Shown here: positions 22,472 through 29,116 of the stretch, piece after piece | Position numbering within the stretch: the first letter of the stretch is position 1 | Layout: each line of letters begins with the position of its first letter | Assembly: GCA_902478885.1 (NCBI GenBank) | Contig: CABSMS010000015.1 | Span: 1-29,116, forward strand | Direction: 5' to 3' | From: an uncultured Collinsella sp. | Lineage (GTDB): Bacteria; Actinomycetota; Coriobacteriia; Coriobacteriales; Coriobacteriaceae | DNA length: 29,116 nt | Program-made: the position numbers and the translations under genes | The notes under the pieces: generated by a model | Databases searched by the model: none | Seen by the model: the letters and a program-made list of their open reading frames with translations, nothing else | Told to the model about the DNA's origin: nothing

Positions 22472-23524
22472 ATGACTGTCGAGAAGAAGGATATCGATTG
22501 GGGTAGCCTCGGCTTTGGCTACATGAAGACCGATTACAGCTACGAGGCCCATTGGAAGGATGGCGAGTGGGACGAGGGCGGCCTGACCACCGACCACACC
22601 CTGCATGTCTCCGAGTGCGGTGGCATCTTCCATTACTGCCAGGAGGTCTTTGAGGGCCTGAAAGCCTACACCGCCGAGGACGGCAGCATCGTCTGCTTCC
22701 GTCCCGATATGAACGCCGAGCGTATGTACAACTCTGCCCAGCGCCTCGAGATGCCCCCGTTCCCCAAGGACAAGTTTGTTGAGGCCGTCAAGCAGGTTGT
22801 TTCTGCCAACGCCGCCTGGGTTCCGCCCTTCGGCTCCGGTGCGACCCTGTACGTGCGCCCGTTTATGATCGGCTCCGGTGACGTTATTGGCGTGGCTCCC
22901 GCTCCTGAGTACACGTTCCGCATTCTCGTGACTCCGGTCGGTCCGTACTTTAAGGGCGGCCTTAAGCCCGTTAAGCTGCGCGTTTCCGAGTACGACCGCG
23001 CGGCCCCGCATGGCACCGGCAACATCAAGGCCGGCCTGAACTACGCCATGTCCCTCAAGCCCACGATGGAAGCACACCGCGAGGGTTATGCCGAGAACCT
23101 GTATCTTGACTCCGAGTCCCGCACCTATGTCGAGGAGACCGGTGGCGCCAACGTCCTGTTCGTGAAGGAGGATGGCACCCTCGTCGTTCCTCAGTCGCAC
23201 ACCGACTCCATCCTGCCCTCCATCACCCGTCGTTCGCTCGTTCAGGTTGCCGAGGATCTGGGTATGACCGTCGACCAGCGTCCCGTCGAGTGGGCCGAGG
23301 TCAAGGCCGGTACCTTTGTGGAGTGCGGCCTGTGCGGCACCGCTGCCGTCATCTCCCCGGTGGGCGAGATCGACAACAAGGTCTATGGTGCCGATGAGAC
23401 CGTGACCTTCCCGGCTGGCTACACCGAGATCGGCCCCGTGATGAAGAAGCTTCGCGAGACCCTGACTGGTATCCAGTCCGGTGCTGTCGAGGATAAGCAC
23501 AACTGGGTTTACACCGTCGCGTAA
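22472..23524 (+). CDS. ilvE: Branched-chain amino acid aminotransferase
   Basis: This 350-residue PLP enzyme (fold type IV) interconverts leucine, isoleucine and valine with their keto acids using glutamate/2-oxoglutarate. It begins MTVEKKDIDWGSLGFGYMKTD, typical of the long BCAT form, then HYCQEVFEGLKAY. The PLP lysine K186 lies in GTGNIKAGLNYA, and YVEETGGANVLFV and VECGLCGTAAVISPVG follow. Length matches the 340-360 residue class. ATG 22472 follows AAGGAG (22460-22465). It is monocistronic and is followed by an elaborate nested inverted repeat that includes a terminator. Confidence 0.96.
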   Translation: MTVEKKDIDWGSLGFGYMKTDYSYEAHWKDGEWDEGGLTTDHTLHVSECGGIFHYCQEVFEGLKAYTAEDGSIVCFRPDMNAERMYNSAQRLEMPPFPKDKFVEAVKQVVSANAAWVPPFGSGATLYVRPFMIGSGDVIGVAPAPEYTFRILVTPVGPYFKGGLKPVKLRVSEYDRAAPHGTGNIKAGLNYAMSLKPTMEAHREGYAENLYLDSESRTYVEETGGANVLFVKEDGTLVVPQSHTDSILPSITRRSLVQVAEDLGMTVDQRPVEWAEVKAGTFVECGLCGTAAVISPVGEIDNKVYGADETVTFPAGYTEIGPVMKKLRETLTGIQSGAVEDKHNWVYTVA

Positions 23525-23540
23525 CCTGCCTTGTATGTCC

Positions 23541-23665
23541 GGCCCGAGGGCAACCTGCCTTTCCGGCGCGTCCTCGGACATGAAAGAACCTCCGCTGCGC
23601 ACTTCGTGCGGCGGAGGTTCTTTCGTCCTGCGGAGTGCGCCGGAAAGGCAGGTTGCCCTCGGGCC
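23541..23665. repeat. Nested palindrome: 29-bp perfect inverted repeat enclosing a terminator hairpin
   Basis: Bases 23541-23569 are the exact reverse complement of 23637-23665 (29 of 29). Between them lies a second long hairpin, 23582-23595 with 23611-23624 (14 of 14), whose tip is a third stem (23598-23602 with 23606-23610). The inner hairpin, with AAAG/CTTT ends, may terminate ilvE. Confidence 0.9.
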
Positions 23666-23774
23666 TGCGTTACCTCGGTGCTGCCGTTACGGGCAATATA
23701 GATCTGAAGTAAAGATGGTGCGCGGCCTATTGGCCGCGCGTTGTGCGTGGGCGCGTTGTGCGTGGATAAGAAAA

Positions 23775-23800
23775 GGGCCCAAGGTTTGTGCCTTGGGCCC
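23775..23800 (-). terminator. Terminator of lemA
   Basis: A perfect 10-bp stem GGGCCCAAGG/CCTTGGGCCC has a 6-nt loop. Read on the minus strand it is followed by TTTTCTT, so it ends the lemA transcript. Confidence 0.85.
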
Positions 23801-23840
23801 CAAAGGGTTGATGAGCTGGCTTAAGACTCGGCCGTGATTG

Positions 23841-24392
23841 TTAGAACTTGACGGTTGGTGCCTGGCGGGCGGCCTCGGCGGCCTCGAAGCCCTGGCGCTC
23901 CTTAAACTGGAAGATGCCGGCAAAGATAACGGCCGGGAACGTCTGGATGGCGTTGTTGTAGCTGAGCACGCAATCGTTGTAGCTCTGGCGCGCGTAGCTC
24001 ACCTTGTTCTCGGTGTCCTCGAGCGTGGACTGGAGCTGCGTAAAGTTGGTATTTGCCTTAAGGTCGGGGTAGGCCTCGGCGACGGCAAAGAGCTGGCGCA
24101 GCGCACCGGTCAGCACGTTGTCCGCTTCCATCTTGGCCTCGGGGGTGGTGGCGCTCACGGCGGCGTTGCGCGCGTTGACTACGGCGGCGAGCGTGTCCTG
24201 CTCGTGCTTGGCGTAGCCCTTGACGGTCTCGACCAGGTTAGGGATCAGGTCGTTGCGGCGCTGCAGCTGCGTGTCGATGTTCTGCCAGGCATTATCGATG
24301 CGATTGCGCTTGGTGACCATGTTGTTGTAGATGCCGGCGATGGCGCTGGCGATCACAACGACAACAACGATACCGATGATGACGGGAAGCAT
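23841..24392 (-). CDS. lemA: LemA-family membrane protein
   Basis: This 183-residue protein has one N-terminal membrane helix (about residues 3-22) and a long helical domain. Conserved LemA segments are YNNMVTKRNRIDNAWQNIDTQLQRRNDLIPNLVETVKGYAKHE, then LTGALRQLFAVAEAYPDLKANTNFTQLQ and LEDTENKVSYARQSYNDCVLSYNNAIQTFP. Length equals the family norm of about 185. The function is not settled; members sit at the envelope and often pair with TPM-domain or HtpX-like genes, neither of which is here. The start at 24392 has GGAGAC upstream on the minus strand. It has its own terminator at 23775-23800. Confidence 0.95.
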   Translation of the reverse strand: MLPVIIGIVVVVVIASAIAGIYNNMVTKRNRIDNAWQNIDTQLQRRNDLIPNLVETVKGYAKHEQDTLAAVVNARNAAVSATTPEAKMEADNVLTGALRQLFAVAEAYPDLKANTNFTQLQSTLEDTENKVSYARQSYNDCVLSYNNAIQTFPAVIFAGIFQFKERQGFEAAEAARQAPTVKF

Positions 24393-24543
24393 GATGTCTC
24401 CGTTTCGAATGGCAGCGGCGTTTTGCGCCGGCTGCCGTTGGTGTAACGCTACTAGTATACCCGCAACCTTTGGCGATACCGAACTTTCCGGTAAGCGTTA
24501 TGTTTCCGCCAAGGAGGGGGCGCCAACATGGAACGGGTGGTAC

Positions 24544-24586
24544 AGGTGTAAGATATGCGACAAATTAAGGAATGCTGTCTACACCT
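24544..24586 (+). promoter_or_regulatory. Possible operator upstream of the TetR-like gene
   Basis: AGGTGTA (24544-24550) and TACACCT (24580-24586) form an inverted pair 29 bases apart around a possible -10, TAAGAT (24549-24554). Short arms make this tentative. Confidence 0.3.
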
Positions 24587-24603
24587 TGAGGATGGCGATA
24601 TGG

Positions 24604-25188
24604 ATGGACCTTCGCATCAAGAAAACCTATCGTGCCCTGTTCGATGCTTTTACCGAGCTCTTGGAAGAGCATCGGTTTGAGGAGTTGACGGTTGCCATGC
24701 TTTGCGACCGGGCCCTGATTCGCCGCACGACGTTCTATAAGCATTTTCGTGATAAAAACGATTACTTTGCCTTCTATATCGATGAGCTTATGACGGGCTT
24801 GCCGCAAAACCGGACCGATGCAGCGGACGCGGAGCCGCTTGATGACGTACGGGCGCTTCGCCATGAGGTCTTTGACGATGCCATGAATATGATTCTGGCG
24901 CATGAGCAGCTCATGGATAACCTTTTGGCCAGCAGCATGTCGGGAATGCTGACCGGCATGATTTGCGACCGCATTGCGCGTTCCATCCGCGAGCGTGTGA
25001 TGAGCTCGCTTGCCGAAGACGCCCTGGCGCCCGTTTCGCTCGAGACGACATCGGAGTTTATCGCCGGTGGCATTATTCGATTGTTCACAAATTGGTGGGA
25101 ATCGGGCCACGATCTTGAGCGTCGACCCGAGATGGCCGACGTGGTCGATGCGCTGTTTGAGCGCACCATGACGCCGGTGAATCACTAA
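24604..25188 (+). CDS. TetR-family transcriptional regulator
   Basis: This 194-residue DNA-binding protein has an N-terminal TetR helix-turn-helix: KKTYRALFDAFTELLEEHRFEELTVAMLCDRALIRRTTFYKHFRDKNDYF (residues 6 to about 55, in two parts). An all-helical C-terminal ligand domain ends FIAGGIIRLFTNWWESG, typical of the TetR_C_33/YfiR-like group. ATG 24604 is preferred, with GAGGAT (24588-24593) about 10 bases upstream; ATG 24592 lies directly on that site. It is flanked by minus-strand lemA and a minus-strand tRNA, so its target is not adjacent in an operon. The stop codon is only two bases from the tRNA 3' end. Confidence 0.9.
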   Translation: MDLRIKKTYRALFDAFTELLEEHRFEELTVAMLCDRALIRRTTFYKHFRDKNDYFAFYIDELMTGLPQNRTDAADAEPLDDVRALRHEVFDDAMNMILAHEQLMDNLLASSMSGMLTGMICDRIARSIRERVMSSLAEDALAPVSLETTSEFIAGGIIRLFTNWWESGHDLERRPEMADVVDALFERTMTPVNH

Positions 25189-25190
25189 GG

Positions 25191-25280
25191 TGGCGGAGAG
25201 AGGGGGATTCGAACCCCCGGAACGCTCTCGCGCTCAACGGTTTTCAAGACCGCCGCATTCAACCGCTCTGCCATCTCTCC
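25191..25280 (-). tRNA. tRNA-Ser (anticodon UGA)
   Basis: Read on the minus strand it starts GGAGAGATGGCAGAGCGG. The acceptor arms GGAGAGA/TCTCTCC pair fully. The anticodon loop CTTGAAA gives anticodon TGA, and a long variable arm (class II tRNA) is built around GCGCGAGAGC. The T-arm GGGGGTTCGAATCCCCC is complete. Discriminator G and CCA (25193-25191) are encoded. A possible -10, TATCAT, lies at 25296-25291 on the minus strand. Confidence 0.97.
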
Positions 25281-25331
25281 GTGAGTCGTAATGATAGCAT
25301 CGTTTTGGATTTGCAACAGGGAAGGCGAACG

Positions 25332-27113
25332 ATGACGAGCACCGGAATCGATGAGAAGTTCATGAGCGAGGCGCTGGCCGAGGCGCGCGCCGCCGCGGCG
25401 GTGGGCGAGGTGCCGATCGGTGCCGTAGTGGTGCGCGCAGGTGAGATCGTCGCGAGGGCGCATAATCGCCGCGAGCTCGACCAGGACCCTTCGGCGCATG
25501 CAGAGTTCGCGGCCCTGTGCGCTGTCGCTCGGTCGCTCGGTCGCTGGCGCCTTTCCGATTGCACGGTCTATGTAACGCTCGAGCCCTGCTGTATGTGCGC
25601 GGGGCTTATGGTTAACGCGCGCGTGGGACGTTGCGTGTATGGCGCGACCGATGCCAAGGCGGGTGCACTGGGCTCGCTGTACGACCTCAATGCCGATTCG
25701 CGCCTGAACCATCGGTTTAATGTGACCGCCGGCGTGCTGGCAGGCGAGTGCCGTGAAGTGCTGAGCAGCTATTTTAGTGGGCTGCGTGGCACCGAAGGTG
25801 CTGGCTGCGGTTGTGGGGCCGATCTTGAGGCGCATGCCGCTCATGCCGAGGCGCTCGCGTGTGTCGAAGATACTGCCGTTGAGGCGGTCGATTTTGGTGC
25901 CGCGTGCCGCCGGCCCCGCCGTGTGCTGCTGGCGATCGACTCCTTTAAGGGTAGCGTTTCGAGCGCACAGGCGGAGAAAGCCGTTGCCGAAGGCGTGCGC
26001 CGTGTGTGGCCCGATGCCGAGCTGGGCGCTTTGCCGCTGGCAGATGGTGGCGAGGGAACGCTCGACGCCATCGCCGTGCACGGCGGCGAGCTCTCGACCT
26101 GTGAGGTTGCAGGCCCTTTGGGCGATCGCTTGTCTGCCCGGATACTGGTGGACGACGAGCACGACTCGGCTGTAATTGAGATGGCCGAGGCGGTGGGTAT
26201 TGGGTATTCGCCCTGCACGGAGTCGGCGGCGTTGGCGGCCACAACTTATGGCGTGGGCGAACTGATGCTTCGTGCGGTTCGCGCGGGTGCAAAGACGATC
26301 TATATTGGCTTGGGCGGCAGTGCCACCAACGACGGCGGCGCCGGCATGCTGCAGGCGCTGGGCGCGCATCTTGTCGATGAGTGTGGCTGCAATATCGTCC
26401 CCGGCCTGGCGGGCCTTGAACACGTGGCGGGTATCGATTTGGTACCAGCGCTTCGGGTACTGAATGGCGCGCGTGTCGTGGTGCTTTCCGATGTCGAGAA
26501 TCCGCTCGTGGGGCGTCGAGGCGCACTGGCGGTGTTTGGCGGGCAGAAGGGCCTGCCGACGGATGATGCCGAGGCGCTGCGCAGGTACGACAGCTGGATG
26601 GTCGGCTATGGTCGCCTGCTCGATGCGGCGATTACCGGGGCGCGGGCTCAGGGGTTGTTGCGCGTGCCCGAGGGTGCACGGACATTTGGCTCGGTGCTCG
26701 GCGTGCCCGGTGCCGGTGCTGCCGGCGGCCTGGGTGCCGCGCTGCTGGCGCTCGGGGCGGAGCTGCGTTCGGGCGTGGAGACGGTGCTCGATCTGATTGG
26801 GTTTGACGAGCGCGTGCGCGATGTCGACCTGGTCATAACGGGCGAGGGCAATATGGACGAGCAATCCGCTGCCGGCAAGGCACCGGTGGGCGTGGCTCGT
26901 CGTGCGAAGCGATATGGCAAGCCGGTTGTTGCCGTCGTGGGCGGTCGTGCCGACAACCTGGATGCGGTGTATGGGCAGGGTGTCGACTTAGTTTCGCCGG
27001 TCTGTCGCAGGCCCATGCCCCTTGACCAAGCGCTCGACCCCCAGGAAGCCACAACCAACCTCATCTGCGCCGGCGAGTCAGCCGCACAAGCCTATGACCT
27101 CGCTCGCTTCTAA
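25332..27113 (+). CDS. tadA-glxK: TadA tRNA adenosine deaminase fused to glycerate kinase
   Basis: One open frame of 593 residues joins two complete enzymes. Residues about 8-150 are TadA, which converts A34 to inosine in tRNA-Arg. It shows HAEFAAL (zinc ligand H56, proton shuttle E58) and EPCCMCAG (zinc ligands C86, C89). Residues about 151-195 form a linker with C159, C161, C177 and C192. Residues about 197-593 are a GlxK/GarK-type glycerate kinase, which phosphorylates glycerate to 2- or 3-phosphoglycerate: AIDSFKGSVSS (201-211), PLADGGEGT (235-243), GLGGSATNDGGAGM (326-339), GAGAAGGLGAAL (460-471) and VITGEGNMDEQS (501-512). Each part has the length of the stand-alone enzyme. No internal ribosome site is seen at the junction. 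ATG 25332 follows AGGGAAGG. The calls for both domains are strong; why they are joined is unknown. Confidence 0.93.
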   Translation: MTSTGIDEKFMSEALAEARAAAAVGEVPIGAVVVRAGEIVARAHNRRELDQDPSAHAEFAALCAVARSLGRWRLSDCTVYVTLEPCCMCAGLMVNARVGRCVYGATDAKAGALGSLYDLNADSRLNHRFNVTAGVLAGECREVLSSYFSGLRGTEGAGCGCGADLEAHAAHAEALACVEDTAVEAVDFGAACRRPRRVLLAIDSFKGSVSSAQAEKAVAEGVRRVWPDAELGALPLADGGEGTLDAIAVHGGELSTCEVAGPLGDRLSARILVDDEHDSAVIEMAEAVGIGYSPCTESAALAATTYGVGELMLRAVRAGAKTIYIGLGGSATNDGGAGMLQALGAHLVDECGCNIVPGLAGLEHVAGIDLVPALRVLNGARVVVLSDVENPLVGRRGALAVFGGQKGLPTDDAEALRRYDSWMVGYGRLLDAAITGARAQGLLRVPEGARTFGSVLGVPGAGAAGGLGAALLALGAELRSGVETVLDLIGFDERVRDVDLVITGEGNMDEQSAAGKAPVGVARRAKRYGKPVVAVVGGRADNLDAVYGQGVDLVSPVCRRPMPLDQALDPQEATTNLICAGESAAQAYDLARF

Positions 27114-27129
27114 GGCCTATCTCCCTATA

Positions 27130-27196
27130 AGTTGCGGTGAAATACGGAGCGTTTTTGCCTTTAAGGGGCCAATTCAGTCCGTATTCCACCGCAACT
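27130..27196. repeat. Inverted repeat 1 of the hairpin cluster
   Basis: AGTTGCGGTGAAATACGGA (27130-27148) is the reverse complement of 27178-27196 at 18 of 19 positions, around a 29-nt loop. It starts 17 bases after the stop of the fusion gene and may serve as its transcript end. Confidence 0.8.
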
Positions 27197-27260
27197 TCGA
27201 GAATGGCCATTCGAGGTTGGCCGCCTTGTGCCTTGGGTCGGACCGTTTGCCACGAAACGT

Positions 27261-27397
27261 GGCCATCTACTACGTTAAACCGGCCACCCTCGACCATCCC
27301 GGATTTTGTGAAATTAAAACCGCAGGTAGAAAGCTTGCCGATTTTCGAAAAAGCCGGCTATGGTCGACCCCTGTGGCCTAAACGTAGTAGATGGGCC
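27261..27397. repeat. Inverted repeat 2 of the hairpin cluster
   Basis: 27261-27297 and 27360-27397 are imperfect reverse complements, sharing ATCTACTACGTT, GGCCAC and TCGACCAT blocks in order. A small perfect hairpin GCCACG-AAA-CGTGGC overlaps its left edge (27249-27264). No ORF with coding character is present. Confidence 0.75.
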
Positions 27398-27426
27398 CTT
27401 TCTGCGGTGCGGCACCAAGCCGGTCA

Positions 27427-27518
27427 TTTTGGGATGGGACTATTTTGACTACTCATTGGCTGCTCTGGCAATCGGGCTGCAAAAGTAGTCAAAAAAGCTC
27501 CGTCCCAAATTAGCTACC
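27427..27518. repeat. Inverted repeat 3 of the hairpin cluster, ending at the ffs promoter
   Basis: 27427-27453 and 27484-27510 are imperfect reverse complements (TTTTGACTACT with AGTAGTCAAAA at the inner end, GGGA-GG with CC-TCCC at the outer end). The right part, 27496-27518, is nearly the same as 13586-13608. Confidence 0.8.
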
Positions 27519-27547
27519 TTGCTCTGGCGGGCGGGAGCGGGTAAGAT
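27519..27547 (+). promoter_or_regulatory. Promoter of the SRP RNA gene
   Basis: TTGCTC (27519-27524), a 17-nt spacer, and TAAGAT (27542-27547) predict a start near 27554, exactly where the terminal stem of the RNA begins. Confidence 0.75.
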
Positions 27548-27553
27548 ATACCG

Positions 27554-27678
27554 AGCGCCTAGCGCGTTCGATGGGTTCGGATGACGACATGTTCCGAATC
27601 TGGTCAGGTCCGGAAGGAAGCAGCCATAAGGAGCCTCTGTCGGGCATCCGAATCCATCGAGCGCACGGGCGCTTTTTT
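27554..27678 (+). ncRNA. ffs: Signal recognition particle RNA (small bacterial type, 4.5S)
   Basis: The conserved SRP domain IV core GGTCAGGTCCGGAAGGAAGC, with AGCC after it, lies at 27602-27624. The flanks fold into one long rod: AGCGCC (27554-27559) with GGCGCT (27668-27673), and CGATGGGTTCGGATG with CATCCGAATCCATCG around the core. A run of six T (27673-27678) ends it. It binds Ffh and directs membrane protein targeting. The absence of an Alu domain marks the small form. Confidence 0.95.
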
Positions 27679-27691
27679 GGTGCCGCGATGC

Positions 27692-27786
27692 GGTCCCGGT
27701 GCCGGCGGGCTGTTTGGTGTCTCGCTGGTCCTCGGCTTTGCCTGCGGGATCGCTCGACTACCAAACAGCCCGCCGGCACCGGGACC
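27692..27786. repeat. 27-bp perfect inverted repeat after ffs
   Basis: Bases 27692-27718 are the exact reverse complement of 27760-27786 (27 of 27), around a 41-nt loop. It has no T-run and begins 14 bases past the ffs terminator. The rest of 27787-27926 shows no gene or clear signal. Confidence 0.9.
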
Positions 27787-27926
27787 ACTTCGTCCAAAAA
27801 TCACCCGTAAAGGCGCGTTAGCCTAATTAAATCTATCCCTTAAGGAATGCTGCTCGTTGGCGTTGTTTGGAGCGTGGTGGCGATGTGCTTCAAGAGACAG
27901 TGGCATTTCCATTTGTTTTTACAAGT

Positions 27927-27969
27927 AAAGAGGCCCGTTTCCTTGGGTTGGGGAAACGAGCCTCTTTTT
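27927..27969. terminator. Terminator of the surface protein gene
   Basis: A 16-bp stem (27927-27942 with 27952-27967, one mismatch, 9-nt loop) has TTTTT on the right. On the minus strand it follows the surface protein stop after about 45 bases. Confidence 0.8.
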
Positions 27970-28012
27970 GTCTCTGGGCTTGTGGATTGGCAAAGACAAT
28001 AGCCGCTGGCAG

Positions 28013-29026
28013 CTATTTTGAGTTCCTGATGCGGCGTGTAGCTGTGGCGGTTATTCCGAGGCCTGCGGCGGCGACTGCTGCGAGTGCGATTGCGCTCGGC
28101 GCTGTGTCGCCTGTGTTTGCGAGCTTGCCGGCGGTCGTATTTGCTTGCTTGCCGCTGCTCGAGTTCGCCTGCTTGGTGGAGCTTGGCGGGGTATTTTTGC
28201 CGGTCGCGGACGAGCCGGTGGGCTGTGCCGTTTCGGCCGGCTGCGCTGGGCTGGAGGGTTTTGTCGTCTCGGCGGGTCTCGTTATCTCGGGCGAGGTGGC
28301 CTTGTCTGCCGCGGCCTTAGCCTCTTCGTATGCCTTGCAGGCGTCGTCATAGGCCGCTTGCGCCTTTTCCAAATCGCCGAGGAGCGCATCTCGCTTGGCT
28401 ATGTCCTCATCGATGTGGGCTTTAGCTTCCTGCGCCTCACTTTCGGAATCCTGAACCTGTCTTTCCTGGCTTTCGAGCCGGCGTCGGTAGGAGTGAAGAT
28501 CATCTTCACAAGATTTCTCTCGCCTTTCTGCCGACATGATCTCACGTCGCAACTGCTTAATATGCTCTTTAGTAGCTGTGCAGGGCTCCTCGTCGCCGAG
28601 TGCTTCAAGTGCCTTATCTAATTCTGCCTGAAGGCCGCTTGTCCGGCTGTGGGCCTCATCGTATTTGGCTTGGGCTGCATCGACGTTCGCTTGCATGGCG
28701 GGAAGGCGTTCCCTCCGTTTGGCGGCTTCCGCCGCCACCATGTCGTAGATCTCTTGAAAAGCGGCAATGTCATCATCGATTGCCGCAAGTTTCTCGGGAC
28801 TTGCGGCGTCTTTCGCGGCCTCGAGGTTTTTGAGCGCTTCCTGCATGGCTGCATACGCTTTTTCTTTTGCGGCGGCCGCATCTTCCGCCTGCAAGGCAAC
28901 TGCACCGGTGGGGGAACTGGTTTCTGCCGCGATCGCCGTTGCGGGGGCGATTCCCGCGACAAGTGCCGCGGAAAGGGCGATGCCCACAGTTGCTCGTCTT
29001 GCTCTTCTTGCGAGAATGTCGTTCAT
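28013..29026 (-). CDS. Secreted coiled-coil protein with LANTG cell-wall sorting signal
   Basis: This 337-residue protein starts with a signal peptide (residues 1 to about 34, RRARRATVGIALSAALVAGIAPATAIAA). A long Ala/Glu/Lys-rich coiled coil follows (about 48-242) with two cysteines, C149 and C173, at its centre and a third at 230. A Pro/Thr/Ser-rich wall-spanning region covers about 245-300. The C-terminus carries LANTGD (302-307), a hydrophobic helix (about 309-328) and the basic tail RRIRNSK, the order of a sortase substrate. LAxTG in place of LPxTG is used by some actinobacterial sortases. It should be anchored to peptidoglycan. No sortase gene is nearby. The function could be adhesion or wall structure; it is not recognised. 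The start at 29026 has GAGGTG upstream (29033-29038, minus strand). Confidence 0.85.
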   Translation of the reverse strand: MNDILARRARRATVGIALSAALVAGIAPATAIAAETSSPTGAVALQAEDAAAAKEKAYAAMQEALKNLEAAKDAASPEKLAAIDDDIAAFQEIYDMVAAEAAKRRERLPAMQANVDAAQAKYDEAHSRTSGLQAELDKALEALGDEEPCTATKEHIKQLRREIMSAERREKSCEDDLHSYRRRLESQERQVQDSESEAQEAKAHIDEDIAKRDALLGDLEKAQAAYDDACKAYEEAKAAADKATSPEITRPAETTKPSSPAQPAETAQPTGSSATGKNTPPSSTKQANSSSGKQANTTAGKLANTGDTAPSAIALAAVAAAGLGITATATRRIRNSK

Positions 29027-29103
29027 CTCGGCACCTCATTTCAAGGGTCGGCGACTAACTTGGTAGCACTAATGTAAATATACCATGCTAGTTGACCCGA
29101 CAC

Positions 29104-29116
29104 CTGTCTCTTATAC
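29104..29116 (-). other. Partial Nextera mosaic end at right contig end
   Basis: CTGTCTCTTATAC is the reverse complement of the last 13 bases of the Tn5 mosaic end. As at the left end, it is adapter sequence and marks the contig boundary as artificial. Confidence 0.95.

Noticed and set aside
25185..26864. Long minus-strand open frame of about 559 codons opposite the TadA-glycerate kinase gene
   Set aside because: It is a shadow of codon bias in the GC-rich fusion gene, overlaps the tRNA, and its translation resembles no protein.
27114..27530. CRISPR-like array in the repeat-rich region
   Set aside because: The repeats are inverted pairs of different sequences, not regularly spaced direct repeats, and no cas gene is present.
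27571..27826. Short open frames across the SRP RNA and the following palindrome
   Set aside because: They overlap a clear structural RNA and a perfect inverted repeat and have no ribosome site.

Overview
The window is a single assembled contig of 29,116 bases from a high-GC, Gram-positive-like anaerobe, most likely a Coriobacteriia member close to Collinsella. This is an inference from strong GGAGG-type ribosome sites, an IS1249-like insertion sequence, a short SRP RNA, a LAxTG-type cell-wall sorting signal and the set of genes. No rRNA or other definitive marker is present. Both ends carry Illumina Nextera adapter sequence (1-44 and 29104-29116). The contig edges are therefore artificial, and the first gene is truncated by the library, not by biology.

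Layout. (1) 46-4161: a plus-strand sugar operon with a GatZ/KbaZ-like protein (partial), an FSA-type transaldolase, a transketolase split into N and C halves, and an orphan PTS EIIA. It ends at a bidirectional terminator. (2) 4292-5987: larE (minus), divergent from a HAD phosphatase/phosphomutase (plus). (3) 6101-9373: a LacI-type regulator (minus), divergent from glmS (plus), with an operator-like inverted repeat in front of glmS. (4) 9489-12902: a FadR-type GntR regulator (minus), divergent from a YeiH-family membrane protein, then a degenerate NtrC-like DNA-binding protein. (5) 12987-14730: a one-pass membrane protein, a nitroreductase (minus) and a 96-residue unknown protein. (6) 14786-16155: an intact IS1249-like (IS256 family) element inserted in the T-tract of a terminator, with 8-bp target duplications. 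(7) 16197-20498: a MarR regulator followed by two half-size ABC exporters that form a typical asymmetric heterodimer; two direct repeats overlap the promoter. (8) 20607-25188: cysE (minus), DedA membrane protein, ilvE, lemA (minus), TetR-like regulator. (9) 25191-27113: tRNA-Ser(UGA) (minus), divergent from a single ORF fusing the tRNA adenosine deaminase TadA to a glycerate kinase. (10) 27114-29026: a gene-free stretch of about 900 bases packed with long inverted repeats around the SRP RNA gene, then a secreted coiled-coil protein with a LANTG sorting signal (minus).

Working together: the first operon connects pentose-phosphate carbon shuffling (transaldolase and transketolase) with a PTS component and an aldolase-family protein, suggesting breakdown of a sugar or sugar alcohol whose transporter and dehydrogenase genes lie beyond the left contig end. 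The MarR-ABC-ABC unit looks like a self-regulated export system. The remaining genes are mostly single-gene housekeeping units separated by hairpins.

The most notable points are the TadA-glycerate kinase fusion, the dispersed intergenic hairpin families (including a 47-nt repeat in three copies), the NtrC-like protein lacking its ATPase and sigma-54 motifs, and the IS insertion into a terminator. No CRISPR array, prophage or clear defence system was seen.
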